Shown here piece after piece: positions 36,557 through 46,987 of a stretch of 64,000 nucleotides of DNA. Every line of letters starts with the position of its first letter. The stretch's first letter is position 1. This DNA is from Rhipidocladum racemiflorum (Eukaryota > Streptophyta > Magnoliopsida > Poales > Poaceae): the NCBI GenBank assembly GCA_036346355.1, contig CM070588.1, forward strand, positions 19,453,914 to 19,517,913, read 5' to 3'. A program made the translations under genes and the position numbers. A model generated the notes under the pieces. The model did no database searches and was not told the origin of the DNA. It saw only the letters and a list, made by a program, of their open reading frames with translations.

Positions 36557-36665
36557 AAAACTCCGGTGACTTCATTGAGTGCAAGGTAGTCAATGCACAT
36601 CCTGGGTAGCGGATACTTATTCTTCACGGTGACTTCATTGAGTGCACGGTAGTCAATGCACATCC
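36557..36665 (-). repeat. Local copy inside A RT
   Basis: The plus strand has CGGTGACTTCATTGAGTGCA and GGTAGTCAATGCACATCCTG both near 36561-36604 and at 36629-36668. The upstream copy replaces, in frame, the codons that in B and E read RI-D/E-DLF-type residues. Confidence 0.75.
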
Positions 36666-37383
36666 TGAAACTCCCGTCCTTCTTCTTGACAAACAAAACT
36701 GGTGCTCCCCACGGCGACGAACTCGGTCTGATAAATCCTTTCTCCATTAACTCTTCAAGTTGTTTCTTCATCTCTACCAATTCCTCGGCGGACATCCGAT
36801 AAGGTCTCTTTGCTATCGGGGCTGTACCAGGTACAAGCTCTATCACAAACTCTATGTCTCTGTCTGGCGGCATGCCCGGTAGATCTTCAGGAAAAACATC
36901 TGGGTACTCATTTACCACTAGAACATCTTCTATGCTGATTGCCCTGGTACTGTTAACCATCAACTGTCCATCTCTGACGGCAGTAGCTTGAAATTCCACT
37001 TTCTTTCCACAAGGGCTCTCGACTGAGATAGTCCTTCGTCCACAATCCAATACGGCCTTGTGCTTGGATAACCAATCCATTCCCAAGATGACATCCAAGG
37101 TCTGGGTTTCCAAAATAATAAGGTTCGCTAGGAACTCTATCCCATCTATTAGTATTCTCACCCCAGAACATCCTACTTTCGCTCAGAGTTCGGAACCAGG
37201 GGTTTGAATTAAAAGCATGCATTTAAGTCTTGCAATCTCCAAATCATTTTTAGCAGCAAAGCCTTGAGAAACAAACGAATGCGAAGCTCCGGAATCAAAC
37301 AAAACTGTTGCAGGTACTGAGTTGACTAGTAACTTACCCAGATGACGTCCCGTGGCATTCTCGCAAAGGCATCTCGGTGACAT

Positions 37384-38485
37384 GGTTGACTCGGCCTCTC
37401 ACCACGATGCAGGGTGTGGCTCTTGGTCTTTGGCGTCCTAGCTGGTGTGGATCCCAAGTTGAAGCGGACTGGGGTCACTCCTGCTGTCTTCTTAGGACAA
37501 CTGTTGGCAAAGTGTCCTGGCTCGTTGCAGTTGTAGCAGCGTCTCACTGTCCCTTGTTGGCTGCACTGAGCGGCGTTTACAGTGGTGCTGGGGTCTGATA
37601 GTTCTGATTGACAGGTCTTGGTGCTGGTGACGGTGTCCTTGTAGTATTCTGCGGCTGGAATCTGAAAAGCTAATTTGGCGCAACCCTCAAACGTTGATGC
37701 TCTCCCTGACGCGATCCCTGATGCTGCATCCTACGCTTCCTGTTCTCATCCAGTTCCTTGCGCTTGTCCTCAAGAATAAGCGCCTTATTCACCAACTCTT
37801 GGAAATCTGGAAAGGTGTGGGTGATCAGTCCCACCTGTAATCCTGAGTTAAGTCCCTTCATGTAGCAAGACTATGCGGCTTTATCTGTCGCTACATCCTC
37901 AAAGCGTAGCGTGCAAGCCGTGTGAACTTGTTCAGTATTCGCCACCGGCCGATTACCTTGCTTCGATGCTCTGAACTCCTCCTTCTTGAGGTCCATGATT
38001 CCTTCAGGCACGTGATCTCGACGGAATGCAGCTGTGAACTCCTCCCAAGTGATGTCCTCGAGGGTTCACTTGCGTGGCACGTAAGTTCTCCCACCATTCA
38101 ATGTTTGTTCCTTCCAAGCGATGAGAAGCGTAGAGTACCTTCTCATTTCCTATGCATTGAGCTATGTGTAGCTTCCTCTCAATTGACCTTAACCTAACAT
38201 CGGGCTTCCAACGGATTCACATTCCTGAGAAAGTGGGTGGATGAGTCCTCATGAACTCGGCGGTCTTGTATTCTGGCGTTGTCCCCGATTAACTTGATTA
38301 GCAAAGGCCTGGCAAAGGACGTGTTGCATCTGTGGCATCATGGCATGCATCAACTGAGTCTGAGCAGCAAGAAAAGCTCCGAAATTCTGCATATCAACTA
38401 GCGGTGCTGGTGCTCCATCATTGGGGTTTTCTGCTGGGCGAGAACCACTTCCACTGCCTCCAAGGTTTCCACGAGTGTTCACCAT
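37384..38485 (-). pseudogene. gag: gag of element A
   Basis: The start is MVNTRG at 38485, the same start as in G and B. The first 78 codons (glycine/serine-rich, then DMQNFGAFLAAQTQLM) are open, after which frameshifts split the gag domain. The segment 37861-37670 carries the conserved TGLQVG/ITHTFPDFQELVNKAL-type C-terminal part, and a CCHC knuckle (CYNCNEPGHFANSC) lies near 37539-37498. The particle protein could not be made in full as read. Confidence 0.8.
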
Positions 38486-38773
38486 CTGTGGTTTGCTCTA
38501 GGTTTTAGAGATGAGAGGGAAACAAGAATAGACAAGTAGTATGGAACTTATGCGGGGCGAAAGGTGTAACTTAAAGTCCAACTTTATTATTTTAATCAAT
38601 AGTAACTTGGTATGGTTGCTTACAATGCCTAGGGGCCTTGCAACACATACTGCACACTCAGCAAGCAATGAAAATCCAAATCGAACTAACACTGGAGTCT
38701 AACGCCTAAAGGGTGACTCTTTATTCTATGACGCGACTCGGCGAAGGAGTCTCACTATAGAACCTACGCTCAC

Positions 38774-39493
38774 TCATCGAGAAAACCTCCACGGCTTTGG
38801 AATCACGTGACTGCGGCATAAGCGCGAAAGCGATCGCCATGTCCAAAGAATCGTGTCATTTGTGGTAGTCGAAGAAGCAGTGTCCTCCTCAAGCTCCAGC
38901 TCCTCCGGGTCTGGCTCGTGCAGCTCGAGCATTGGCTCCGGCTCTGGTGCATACAATGCCATCTCTAACTCTCCAATCCTTTGCAGAAGGTGTGACACAT
39001 AGTCTTGAGCTTCCCGCCATCTGTTCTTCTCTGTCGTGATCTCCTTGCGGGCCTTCTGTAGCTCCTTGCTTGTATCATCGAGTACATCCTCCTGGGCGAC
39101 AACAAGTCGTGCCAATTGTGTAACCATGGCATTCTCATCCTGAATCGCCTTCGGGTCAAGAAGGTTATTGCTACGCGGATGATATCGGAACACCGTGCTC
39201 TCCAATTCTCTGCCGTAGATACGGGTAATGTGCCGCATTGCTCGTCGTGACACCTCTTGGATACCCATCTGCATTGTAGACCTCCTGGCAGTGCAGTGTA
39301 TCGGGCGAATGCCTGGGCCCTTCTTCCTAGCAGGTACCACAATCTTCACATCACAAGCCTTGATCAATCCTGCCTGTCTGATCACGTCTACTTGGTATTG
39401 CGGCTTCTCAAACTCTCCGAGAGTTTGTAGCATACGCCAAAGTTCCGCGGCGTGACCAACCTCCAGATCGACGTAGTTGAACTCTCCCTCCAT
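38774..39493 (-). CDS. ORF0 of element A, intact accessory frame upstream of gag (239 aa)
   Basis: The frame starts about 200 bases after the primer site and ends about 290 bases before gag. Residues 1-120 form a conserved block shared with B and G (FNYVDL, HAAELW, CTARRSTMQ, RAMRHITRIYGREL, VFRYHPRS). Residues about 135-195 look like a coiled coil, rich in E, K and heptad-spaced L/V. The next part is acidic and P/E-rich (EPEPMLELHEPDPEEL), and the last 30 residues are basic and may be out of the original frame. No polymerase, protease or zinc motif is visible. Function is unknown. An extra ORF before gag is, as I recall, reported for rice RIRE3 and RIRE8. Confidence 0.75.
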   Translation of the reverse strand: MEGEFNYVDLEVGHAAELWRMLQTLGEFEKPQYQVDVIRQAGLIKACDVKIVVPARKKGPGIRPIHCTARRSTMQMGIQEVSRRAMRHITRIYGRELESTVFRYHPRSNNLLDPKAIQDENAMVTQLARLVVAQEDVLDDTSKELQKARKEITTEKNRWREAQDYVSHLLQRIGELEMALYAPEPEPMLELHEPDPEELELEEDTASSTTTNDTILWTWRSLSRLCRSHVIPKPWRFSR

Positions 39494-39691
39494 CTGTCAC
39501 AAGAGTGCTCACGTAAGAACTCGAAATTTTTAAATCGTGACAAGGTAAGGAAAAATTCAGCAAGAGACAAGAAAAGAAAGAATGGGATAAGTCGAGATGT
39601 CATTTCTTTTCTTGACAAACTTTTAGCTTTAGAAAATAGGTTTTATCCTCTCTACGACCTTTCTAGCTAGGGTTGAGCCTACGGTCAGTAT

Positions 39692-39704
39692 GGCTCTGAT
39701 AACA
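39692..39704 (-). other. Primer-binding site of A
   Basis: The minus strand reads TGTTATCAGAGCC, one base different from the initiator-Met site TGGTATCAGAGCC, four bases (GAGG) after the LTR end. G has the same GAGG spacer. Confidence 0.85.
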
Positions 39705-40076
39705 CCTCTGTCGGGACCCGAATTTGCAAATCCGGACCCTCTGTGTATTCAGCACTAGTCCAGGAACGCGCTAGTGCACACAGTCTTAACATCGGTAAAT
39801 ATCACAATCATACCACTCGATACTAATAAAGTACTTTAATTAAATAGTCAAACTGGTTGCTCGACCTTATGGTCAAGTTATAAATATACGCCACGCAGGG
39901 CGAAACTTATTAAGAGAGAAATAATAGCAGCGGAAAATAAGATAACTTCGTGGCGCCATCCAATATACCACAGGCAACTGACTGGGCTCGCTCCCTAAGT
40001 AGATGGTTCCTCTTGGAGCTCCTCCTCCAAAGCTGGTGTAGTCTCCTCCTCAACTGGTGTTGTATTGCGGCAAGGG

Positions 40077-40093
40077 TGAGTACTTGGTACTCA
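40077..40093. other. Perfect inverted repeat TGAGTACTTGGTACTCA in A 5' LTR
   Basis: Identical to the copy at 31499-31515, as expected for sister LTRs. Confidence 0.7.
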
Positions 40094-42574
40094 GCAAGTC
40101 ATGCATAGAATGCAAGCTAATATACTACATGAATGGCTTGGTACAAAGGAGTAGCTCAAGGTATATTTGCAGTAAACAGCATTTAACAAATAATACAAGT
40201 AGATTCAAAGCAAAGATAAACAAGTATATCTTTAACAACTTTTTCAGAATTAAATAAACATCTTTCCCATTCCTAATCCACATTTCCATCAACATCATTA
40301 ATAAACCAAACCCAACCTTTCAAGTCCAAGTTATTTTCAAGGAAATCTAACCCTTGATCAGTAATTCAGAGCGATGTCCAATATCGCGGACACGGCTATT
40401 CGAATAGATTTTACACTCTGCAGAGGTTATGCACTTTACCCGTAAGATACAGTCAAACACCACAAAGGCGAGTTCCTGTAACAAAGTCTTTGGAAACTTC
40501 TAACAATACAAGTGGTCCTCTCGGTATTGCACACTAACCCTTCCCTTAGCTAAGGCGAAGTTTAGGCCAATCAACTGTTAGATGGGTACTGGTCGCAGCC
40601 TCAGACGCTCCCTGTATAACTTACACAAAGGGTGTAGTTGACATCCCTGAGGTCCCACGAGCACGTTATCGACAACTTAATCAACTAGGTCCGTCCCATT
40701 ACAGACATGTGGTTGCAAGATTGACTCAGTTCAAAGGCTTGCAAGGTGAAGTCCTTAGGGTGACCAGGGCAAGACTACCCGAAGAACCAAAACAACATTC
40801 CCAATGCCACAACTGGCCCACCTGATCATTCTTGCCACATGCCCCGGTCAAAAGCTATTTGTCAAACCCCAGTTGGTTACCATGCACCACGTGCCATCAA
40901 CATCAGATGATACCTTTCCAAATAGGTTCAATATGTCATTAAGTCAATATTAACGTTTGAGTGTCCAAAATCATGTCATGAGCACGTAGCAGGTCTAAGC
41001 CATATACTACATCGATCTACAAACCCATGTTGACAATTCAGTAATGTCCAACTAATAATCCACAACTAGGGTAACAAGGGGTCATGGCACATATTTAAGT
41101 AATCAAGGCGTCATACAGCAATTAGGCATTTATCTAATTACCCGTAATTAAGTAAAGCATTTTCTAATTTAAACTAGCATGCAATAATTTGAACCAAAAT
41201 AGGTTTCAAAATGGGATCAACATGGTCAAAGCATAACTTGCCTTCAAAAGTACTTGTTCTTGGTCCCGAAATGGCTCCTGGTCAACAATTCTCCTTCGAA
41301 TCCTTCCCAAGACTTCAACGTCTACTCGTAAAGCGTGCAAATAGCAATACACGAATAAACACTAGGCAAAAAGTGTCCAAACATCCAAATAAAATCCATA
41401 AACAAAGAGAACATAATTTTATGAATTTTTAGGAATTGGAATCGCTCAAATCGGAGTTAAAACACAAGAGTTATGATTATTTAAAGTTTAAATAATCAAT
41501 TAAATAATTTTACAGAGAAAAAATTTAGTCCAAAAATTAAATGAAATTCATATTTGAGTAGATCTGAATTTTATGAATTTTTAGAAATTTGAATTGTTCA
41601 AATCGGAGTTGAAACGCAAAAGTTATAAGCGTTTGAAGTTTTGAAATTCAAATCAATTATTAAACCGAATTATCAAATCATTTTCTTTTTCGGAAATTAT
41701 TTATTGCGTCAAGAAGGACACGCGGTCAAGACCGGATTGGTCCACGTGGACTTGCCGACGTCGGCCAGAGGTCGAACCCACCGATGACGCCAAAGATGAC
41801 GCCATCGCCACGTGGCACCACCCGGTGTCGCCACGTGTCCTGGTCCATGGACCACGGCCGCAGCGGCTCGGGTCCATGGTGGATCCGGCGCCGCGGCTTG
41901 GTGCGGCCGACATGCGGGCCCGCATGTCGGTGCCCACGTCGCTTCGCCAGACGGCGCGCACCTAGGCTACGTGGCACGATCCGAGCCGCTCGATTCGGTC
42001 GAACGGTCCGGATTGGATCGGATTTTTGCCTCACCGTGGGTGGCGTGGCATGATCTCGGCGGGTGACGCGTGGCGCCATTTACGCCGCTCGATCTCGATC
42101 GAATGGTTGCTCCTTATCCAGCGCTTGGTGCGATGTGGCTTACGTGGCTACATCTGGACCATTGGATCTTGATCTAACGGTCCAGATCCAATCTGGTTTT
42201 CTAAAGTTTCGGGGCAACGTGGACTCACCGTGATCGTTCGATGAAGATCCAACGGTGCACGGAGCTCATGGACGGAGATGGTGTCACGGCAGGGCTGGGT
42301 TGCCGGCGCTAGGGAAGATGACCACGGGCGCGGCGCTACTGGGCGTTCTCGGCGTGATCGAGATGTTCCGCAGTGCGCCTTGTCTTGGGGGTTCGAACAC
42401 AGGCTCCAACACGGCGGAGAAGGGCTATCGGTCTTAGGAGAGAAGACGAGGAAATCAGAAGCGGCTTCGCCCAACTTCGGCGAGCGAGCGGCACGGCTTG
42501 GCGGCGGCTTGAGCTCTAATAGCTAGGGCAAACAGGGCGCACGGAAGAGGGCAACCTCGGGGACCGGTCCGGGC

Positions 42575-42582
42575 TTTAAATA
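42575..42582 (-). promoter_or_regulatory. TATA-like box of A 5' LTR
   Basis: The minus strand reads TATTTAAA within CCTAGGCTATTTAAAGCCC. The same box with nearly the same flanks is found in both LTRs of G. It is the best candidate for the element promoter. Confidence 0.6.
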
Positions 42583-43193
42583 GCCTAGGCATGCGCGCCA
42601 AACCCGGAACCCTAACGCACCCGGCGGAGGGCGGCGGCGCAAATTCCGTGTCGGACTCGGCAGAGACGACGACTCGGCCGCCCACGTGTCCGATCAACGG
42701 CCACGATTGCCAGCGCGCACGGGTCCGAGCCGACCGGTCAGCAGTCGCGGCCCAATCTCGATCGTTGGATCTCGATCCAACGGTCGGGATCGATTAGGTT
42801 TAAATTTGGTTCGGTCGAGTCACGTGGCTCGGTCGGACTCGAGTCCGACTTCGGGTTCGACTTCGGTCGGATGAACGATACTCGACCGAGTTGATTTTCC
42901 AGCGATTAAATATTCAAATTAATTCCCAAAAATTCATTTAATTCATTAAAAATAGCAAAAGACTCAGAAAAATTCCAGAAAAATTCTGGAAAATACTTTG
43001 GAACATTTTGGACTCAAATAAAATATTTCCAACAAAATTTTATTTGCAAAGTTAAATTCTTTAATTATTTCAAAATGGAATAAATTCAAATAAACTCCAA
43101 ATAAATCCAAATAAATTCCAGAAAATTCCAAAAATTCACCAAAGTGCCAAATCACACATGAATTTAGGAAAAGCTAAATTTTGGGATGTTACA

Positions 43194-43198
43194 GGTAG
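43194..43198. repeat. Target-site duplication GGTAG, right copy
   Basis: This matches 31126-31130. B's RNase H sequence continues from it. Confidence 0.9.
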
Positions 43199-44799
43199 TG
43201 ACGCCATAACTTTAGAGCATGCACAACAAATGCTAACTCTAAGTCATGCGTCGGATAATTTTCTTCATGTGGCCTTAACTGCCTTGACACGTAAGCAACT
43301 ACCTTTCTATTCTGCATCAACACACATCCGAGTCCTTGACGTGACGCATCACAGTAAATGTCAAAACTCTGATGAACATCCGGTAGAACCAATACTGGTG
43401 CCGATGTCAGCCTCTTCTTTAACTCTTGGAAACTCTTCTCACATTCAGACGTCCAGGTAAACTTCATTTCTTTCTTCAACAATTGCGTGAGAGGTTTAGC
43501 AATTGTGGAGAAACCTTCTATAAATCGACGGTAATAACCCGCCATTCAAAGAAAACTTCAGACCTGAGTTACAGTCTTCGGTTGCTCCCAGTGCAGCACT
43601 ACTTCAACTTTGCTTGGGTCCACTGCAACACCTTCAGCTGTCATGATATGTCCAAGAAATTCCACTTTGCTTTTCCAAAACTAACATTTGCTAAACTTAG
43701 CAAATAACTATTGTTCTCCCAACTTTTCCAATACCAGCCTGAGATGTTCATCATGTTCCTCTCTGGTCTTGGAATATACCAAAATATCATCTATGAACAC
43801 CACTACGAACTTATCAAGGTACTCCATAAAAACCTTGTTCATCAAATTCATGAAGTATGCCGGTTCATTTGTCAATCCGAAAGACATAACTGTAAACTCA
43901 TAGTGTCCATATCTTGATGAAAATGCAGTCTTCGGTATGTCTTCAGATCTGATCTTCAATTGGTGATAACCTGATCAAAGGTCGATCTTAGAGAATACTC
44001 CTGCTCTTCTCAACTGAAAAAATAAATCATCTATCCTGGGTAGCGGGTATTTGTTCTTTAACGTCACATCATTCAGTGCGCGATAGTCTATAAACATCCG
44101 GAAACTTCCATCTTTTTTCTTGACAAATAGCACGGGTGCTCCCTACGGCGACGAACTTGGTCTTATGAAACCTTTTTCCAATAACTCTTCGATCTGCTTC
44201 TTCATCTCTATCAACTCGTCAGTGGACATCCGATAGGGTCTCTTTGCTATCGGTGCAGTTCCAGGTACTAGTTCAATTACGAACTCGATGTCCCTATCTG
44301 GTGGCATTCCTGGTAGATCATCTAGAAATACATCTGGATATTCTTGTACAACTGGCACATCTTCTAAGTTAGTTGTCTTCAAGCTGTTGACCATCAATTG
44401 TCCATCTCGTGTAGCAGTTGCTTGGAATTCCACCTTTCGACCATCTGGGCTTTCAACTGAAACTACCCTTCGTCCACAGTCTAATACCACTTTATGTTTG
44501 GATAACCAATCCATCCCTAATATCACATCTAGGGTCTGGGTATCCAATATAACCAAGTTTGCTAGGAACTCCACTCCGTTTATTATTAATCTCACTCCAG
44601 AACATCCTACCTTGGATCGGAGTTCTGACCCAGGGATTGAACCAAGAGCGTACACTTAAGATTCACAACAGGCAAATCATTCCGAATAACAAATTCTCGA
44701 GAAACAAATGAATGCGATGCTCCTGATCAAATAATACTGTAGCAGGTACGAAGTTCACCAGGAACGTACCTAGCACAACATCAGCCTCTTCTTGCACTC
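43199..44799 (-). pseudogene. pol: Element B pol, N-terminal half (protease, RT, RNase H start)
   Basis: On the minus strand protease has a frameshift within the FDSGAS region (near 44730). The frame 44655-44143 then carries ILGMDW and the conserved pre-RT block. A Trp-to-stop change near 44142 precedes RT, which keeps RMFIDYRALN and FIDDILVYSK (near 43795). RT contains further stops near 43976, 43708, 43682 and 43562. RNase H begins near 43545 and is interrupted by element A after the WRHYL block. The other half of the gene lies at 29373-31130. Confidence 0.85.
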
Positions 44800-45949
44800 C
44801 TTCCGCAGTAACATGATTGACTCTGCCTCTTGCAACGGACTGAGTCTGACTCCCAGTTTGAGCATTTCCACGGTTCGAGTTTTGCACTGGTGTCTTGTTG
44901 GGGGTGTTTCCGAGATTGAGACGCACTGGTGTCACTCCACCCTTCTTAGGACAATTATTGGCGAAGTGTCCTACCTCACGGCAGTGATAGCAATGTCTTT
45001 CTGCCATCTGTGAACTGCCTCCAGCTTGGTTTCCTGCTGGTGCGGGGGTCTGGAAATTCTGAACTGGTGGACGAGGTGCTGGTTCTGGCGCACGAACATT
45101 ACCTCTAGATGGGAACCTTGCACCCTGCTATGGTACCACCCTAGCTCTCTGCTGTCCTGAGCGTCCACTCTGCTGCGCCATCCTGCGCTTGCGGTTGTCG
45201 TCCAGCTCACGGTGGTTGTCTTTCAAAATCAGGGCTTTGTTGACTAGCTCCTGAAAATCCGGGAATGTGTGGGTTATCAGTCCCACCTGCAATCCCGTGT
45301 TCAATCCCTTCAGAAAGCGGGATTGTCTTGCCTTGTCGGTGGCCACGTCTTTTGGAGCATAACGTGCCAACTGAGTAAACTTGTTCAGATAATCGGCCAC
45401 AGATTGGCCTCCTTGCTTTAGGGATCTGAATTCCTCTTTCTTCAAATCCATGATACCTTCTGGCACATGGTACTGGCGAAAGGCAGCAGTAAACTCTTCC
45501 CAAGTTATGTCCTGGGGATTCTCCTATGTAGCACAGTAATTTTCCCACCATTCTTCTGCTGTGCCTTCAAGCTGATGCGAGGCGTACAGTACCCTCTCAT
45601 TCCCATGGCACTAGGTAATGTGTAGTTTCCTTTCGATTGACCTAAGCCAATCGTCAGCCTCCAAAGGGTTGGCATTGCCTGAAAAAGTCGGTGGGCGGGT
45701 TCTCATAAACTCTGACAGCCTGGCCTGGTGCTGAGGCCCCTGATTGATTGCTGGATTGACATTGTTAGCAACCTGGTTGGCTATCTGCTGCACAGCTTGC
45801 ATCATGGTCTGCATCAGTTGTGTCTGGGCAGCAAGGAAAGCTCCCAGATTCTGCATATCAACCGGCGGTGCATTGGGTGAATCATTCTGGTTTCCTCCCT
45901 GGCGAGATCCACTTCCTCCAGCTCCAACGTTACCACGGGTGTTCACCAT
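44800..45949 (-). pseudogene. gag: gag of element B
   Basis: It starts MVNTRG at 45949, with an upstream in-frame ATG at 46054 that other family members do not share. The first part ends at a stop (45611) after ERKLHI, where G reads on. The gag domain continues after frameshifts at 45466-45128 (MPEGIMDLKKEEF, ADYLNKFTQLARYAP) and the CCHC knuckle CYHCREVGHFANNC lies at 44992-44951. Confidence 0.8.
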
Positions 45950-46246
45950 CTGCTGATTACTCCAAAAGTTTAGAGAAGAGGGGAAGAAAGAATAGACAAG
46001 TAAAGGACAACTTATGCAGGGGAAAACAGGTGTAACACAACTCGAGATCGGCAACTTATTATTAATATTCGTATGATTGCTTCCAAGTGCCTAATGGCAA
46101 TGCAACACATACAAACACACAAACATAACACTAGACAACAGACACAAGACGACTTCACACACGACGACTCACGCCTAAGGGCGACTCCTGGAAATAATAA
46201 AGACGCGACTCCAACAACTAAGTCTCAACCCGAACCAACGACACTC

Positions 46247-46987
46247 TCACTCATCGAGAAAACCCGGCTGCGGTCCTCTTGGTGGATAAACCGGTGGATG
46301 AGCTAGCATGGGAGCAAACTGATCCCCATGCCCCACTATCATCGGGACAAAGGACCCAACTGACTCGTCAAGTCCCGAGACAGCCTGCTTCTGAAACGGC
46401 GGCTCTGGCTCCTGCGCGGGTGCCTCCTGCACCTCCTCTGGATCCTCTTCCGGCTCCTCTAGATCCGGCTCATGCAGTTCCAAGACTGGTTCCGGTCCCT
46501 GACCATAAAGCGCCTCCTCCAGCTCATGCACCCTTGTAAGGGAGTGAGCTGCGAGCTCCCGGGCCTCTCGCAGTTGTGTCTTCAACCCCTAAACCTCATC
46601 TCGAGCCCTCTGAAGCTCCTCAACAGTCTCGTCCATGGCGTCCTCCTGGGCAATCATGAACCTGGCCAGGTGAGTAACAGTGACATCTTCATCTTCAATC
46701 GGCTCTCGGTGTGCACGGGTATCTCGGCGTGGGTGATGGCGAAACACCGTGCCCACCAGCTCCCTGGAGTACAAGTGAGCAATCCTCCTCATCGCCAAGC
46801 GAGACGTCTCCTGTATCCTAGCCTCAAATGTAGATCGCCTGACGTTGAAGTACATGGGGCGAATCGCCCTTGCCCCCGCTCGAGCATACACCATCAGCTT
46901 GGTCTTCCATGCTCGAACCTGTCCAGCTTCATCGATAGTGGTTCCTGTGTAGATTGGATGATCATATCCTCCCAACACCTGCATCAT
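46247..46987 (-). pseudogene. ORF0 of element B (truncated by element F)
   Basis: Two same-frame stretches, 46987-46589 and 46585-46247, are separated by one stop. The first contains IRPMYFNVRRSTFEARIQE, RLAMRRIAHLYSREL and VFRHHPR, aligning with residues about 35-120 of the intact ORF0 of A. The second has the coiled-coil and acidic P/E-rich tail. The N-terminus is missing because the F LTR begins at 46988. Divergence from A and G is large, yet the domain order is kept. Confidence 0.75.

Larger units (their letters stand above)
34004..37383 (-). pseudogene. pol: pol of element A
   Basis: Protease has DSGAS (about 37285-37300) in the frame 37383-37183, then shifts to 37161-36430 (ILGMDW, RT N-terminus) and to 36430-35297 (RT with FIDD, RNase H with CDAS, THDLELA, TDHKSLKY). 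A Gln-to-stop change lies at 35297. Integrase continues at 35296-34724 and 34576-34004, with zinc region, MDFITGLP and SDRGTQF intact. It ends in a chromodomain-like segment and a natural stop. Two patches are abnormal: 36557-36610 replaces the RIDDLFDQL-type segment of RT, and 34737-34800 replaces the segment with the integrase catalytic Glu. Confidence 0.85.
31131..43193 (-). mobile_element. Element A: complete-length Ty3/gypsy (RIRE3/Tekay-like) retrotransposon nested in B
   Basis: It is 13.06 kb, flanked by GGTAG duplications, with both LTRs, primer site, purine tract, ORF0, gag and pol on the minus strand. The flanking B sequence reads as RNase H on both sides, so removing A and one duplication rejoins B's frame. 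LTR terminus TGTCGGGACCC (on the plus strand), the ORF before gag and the long LTRs recall rice RIRE3/RIRE8, which as I recall carry an extra orf0. Gag and pol are frameshifted, so it is not autonomous as read. Confidence 0.92.
39709..43193 (-). repeat. 5' LTR of A (3.49 kb)
   Basis: The minus strand starts TGTAACATCCC at 43193 and ends GGTCCCGACA at 39709. It retains the promoter-bearing segment 42253-42889 missing from the 3' LTR. The same LTR family as G: the segment CGGACTCGAGTCCGA and the CTATTTAAAGCCC box are shared. Confidence 0.9.

Noticed and set aside
42148..42797. Frames on both strands in the GC-rich part of the A 5' LTR
   Set aside because: This is the promoter and leader section; matching frames are not kept in G at the same place.
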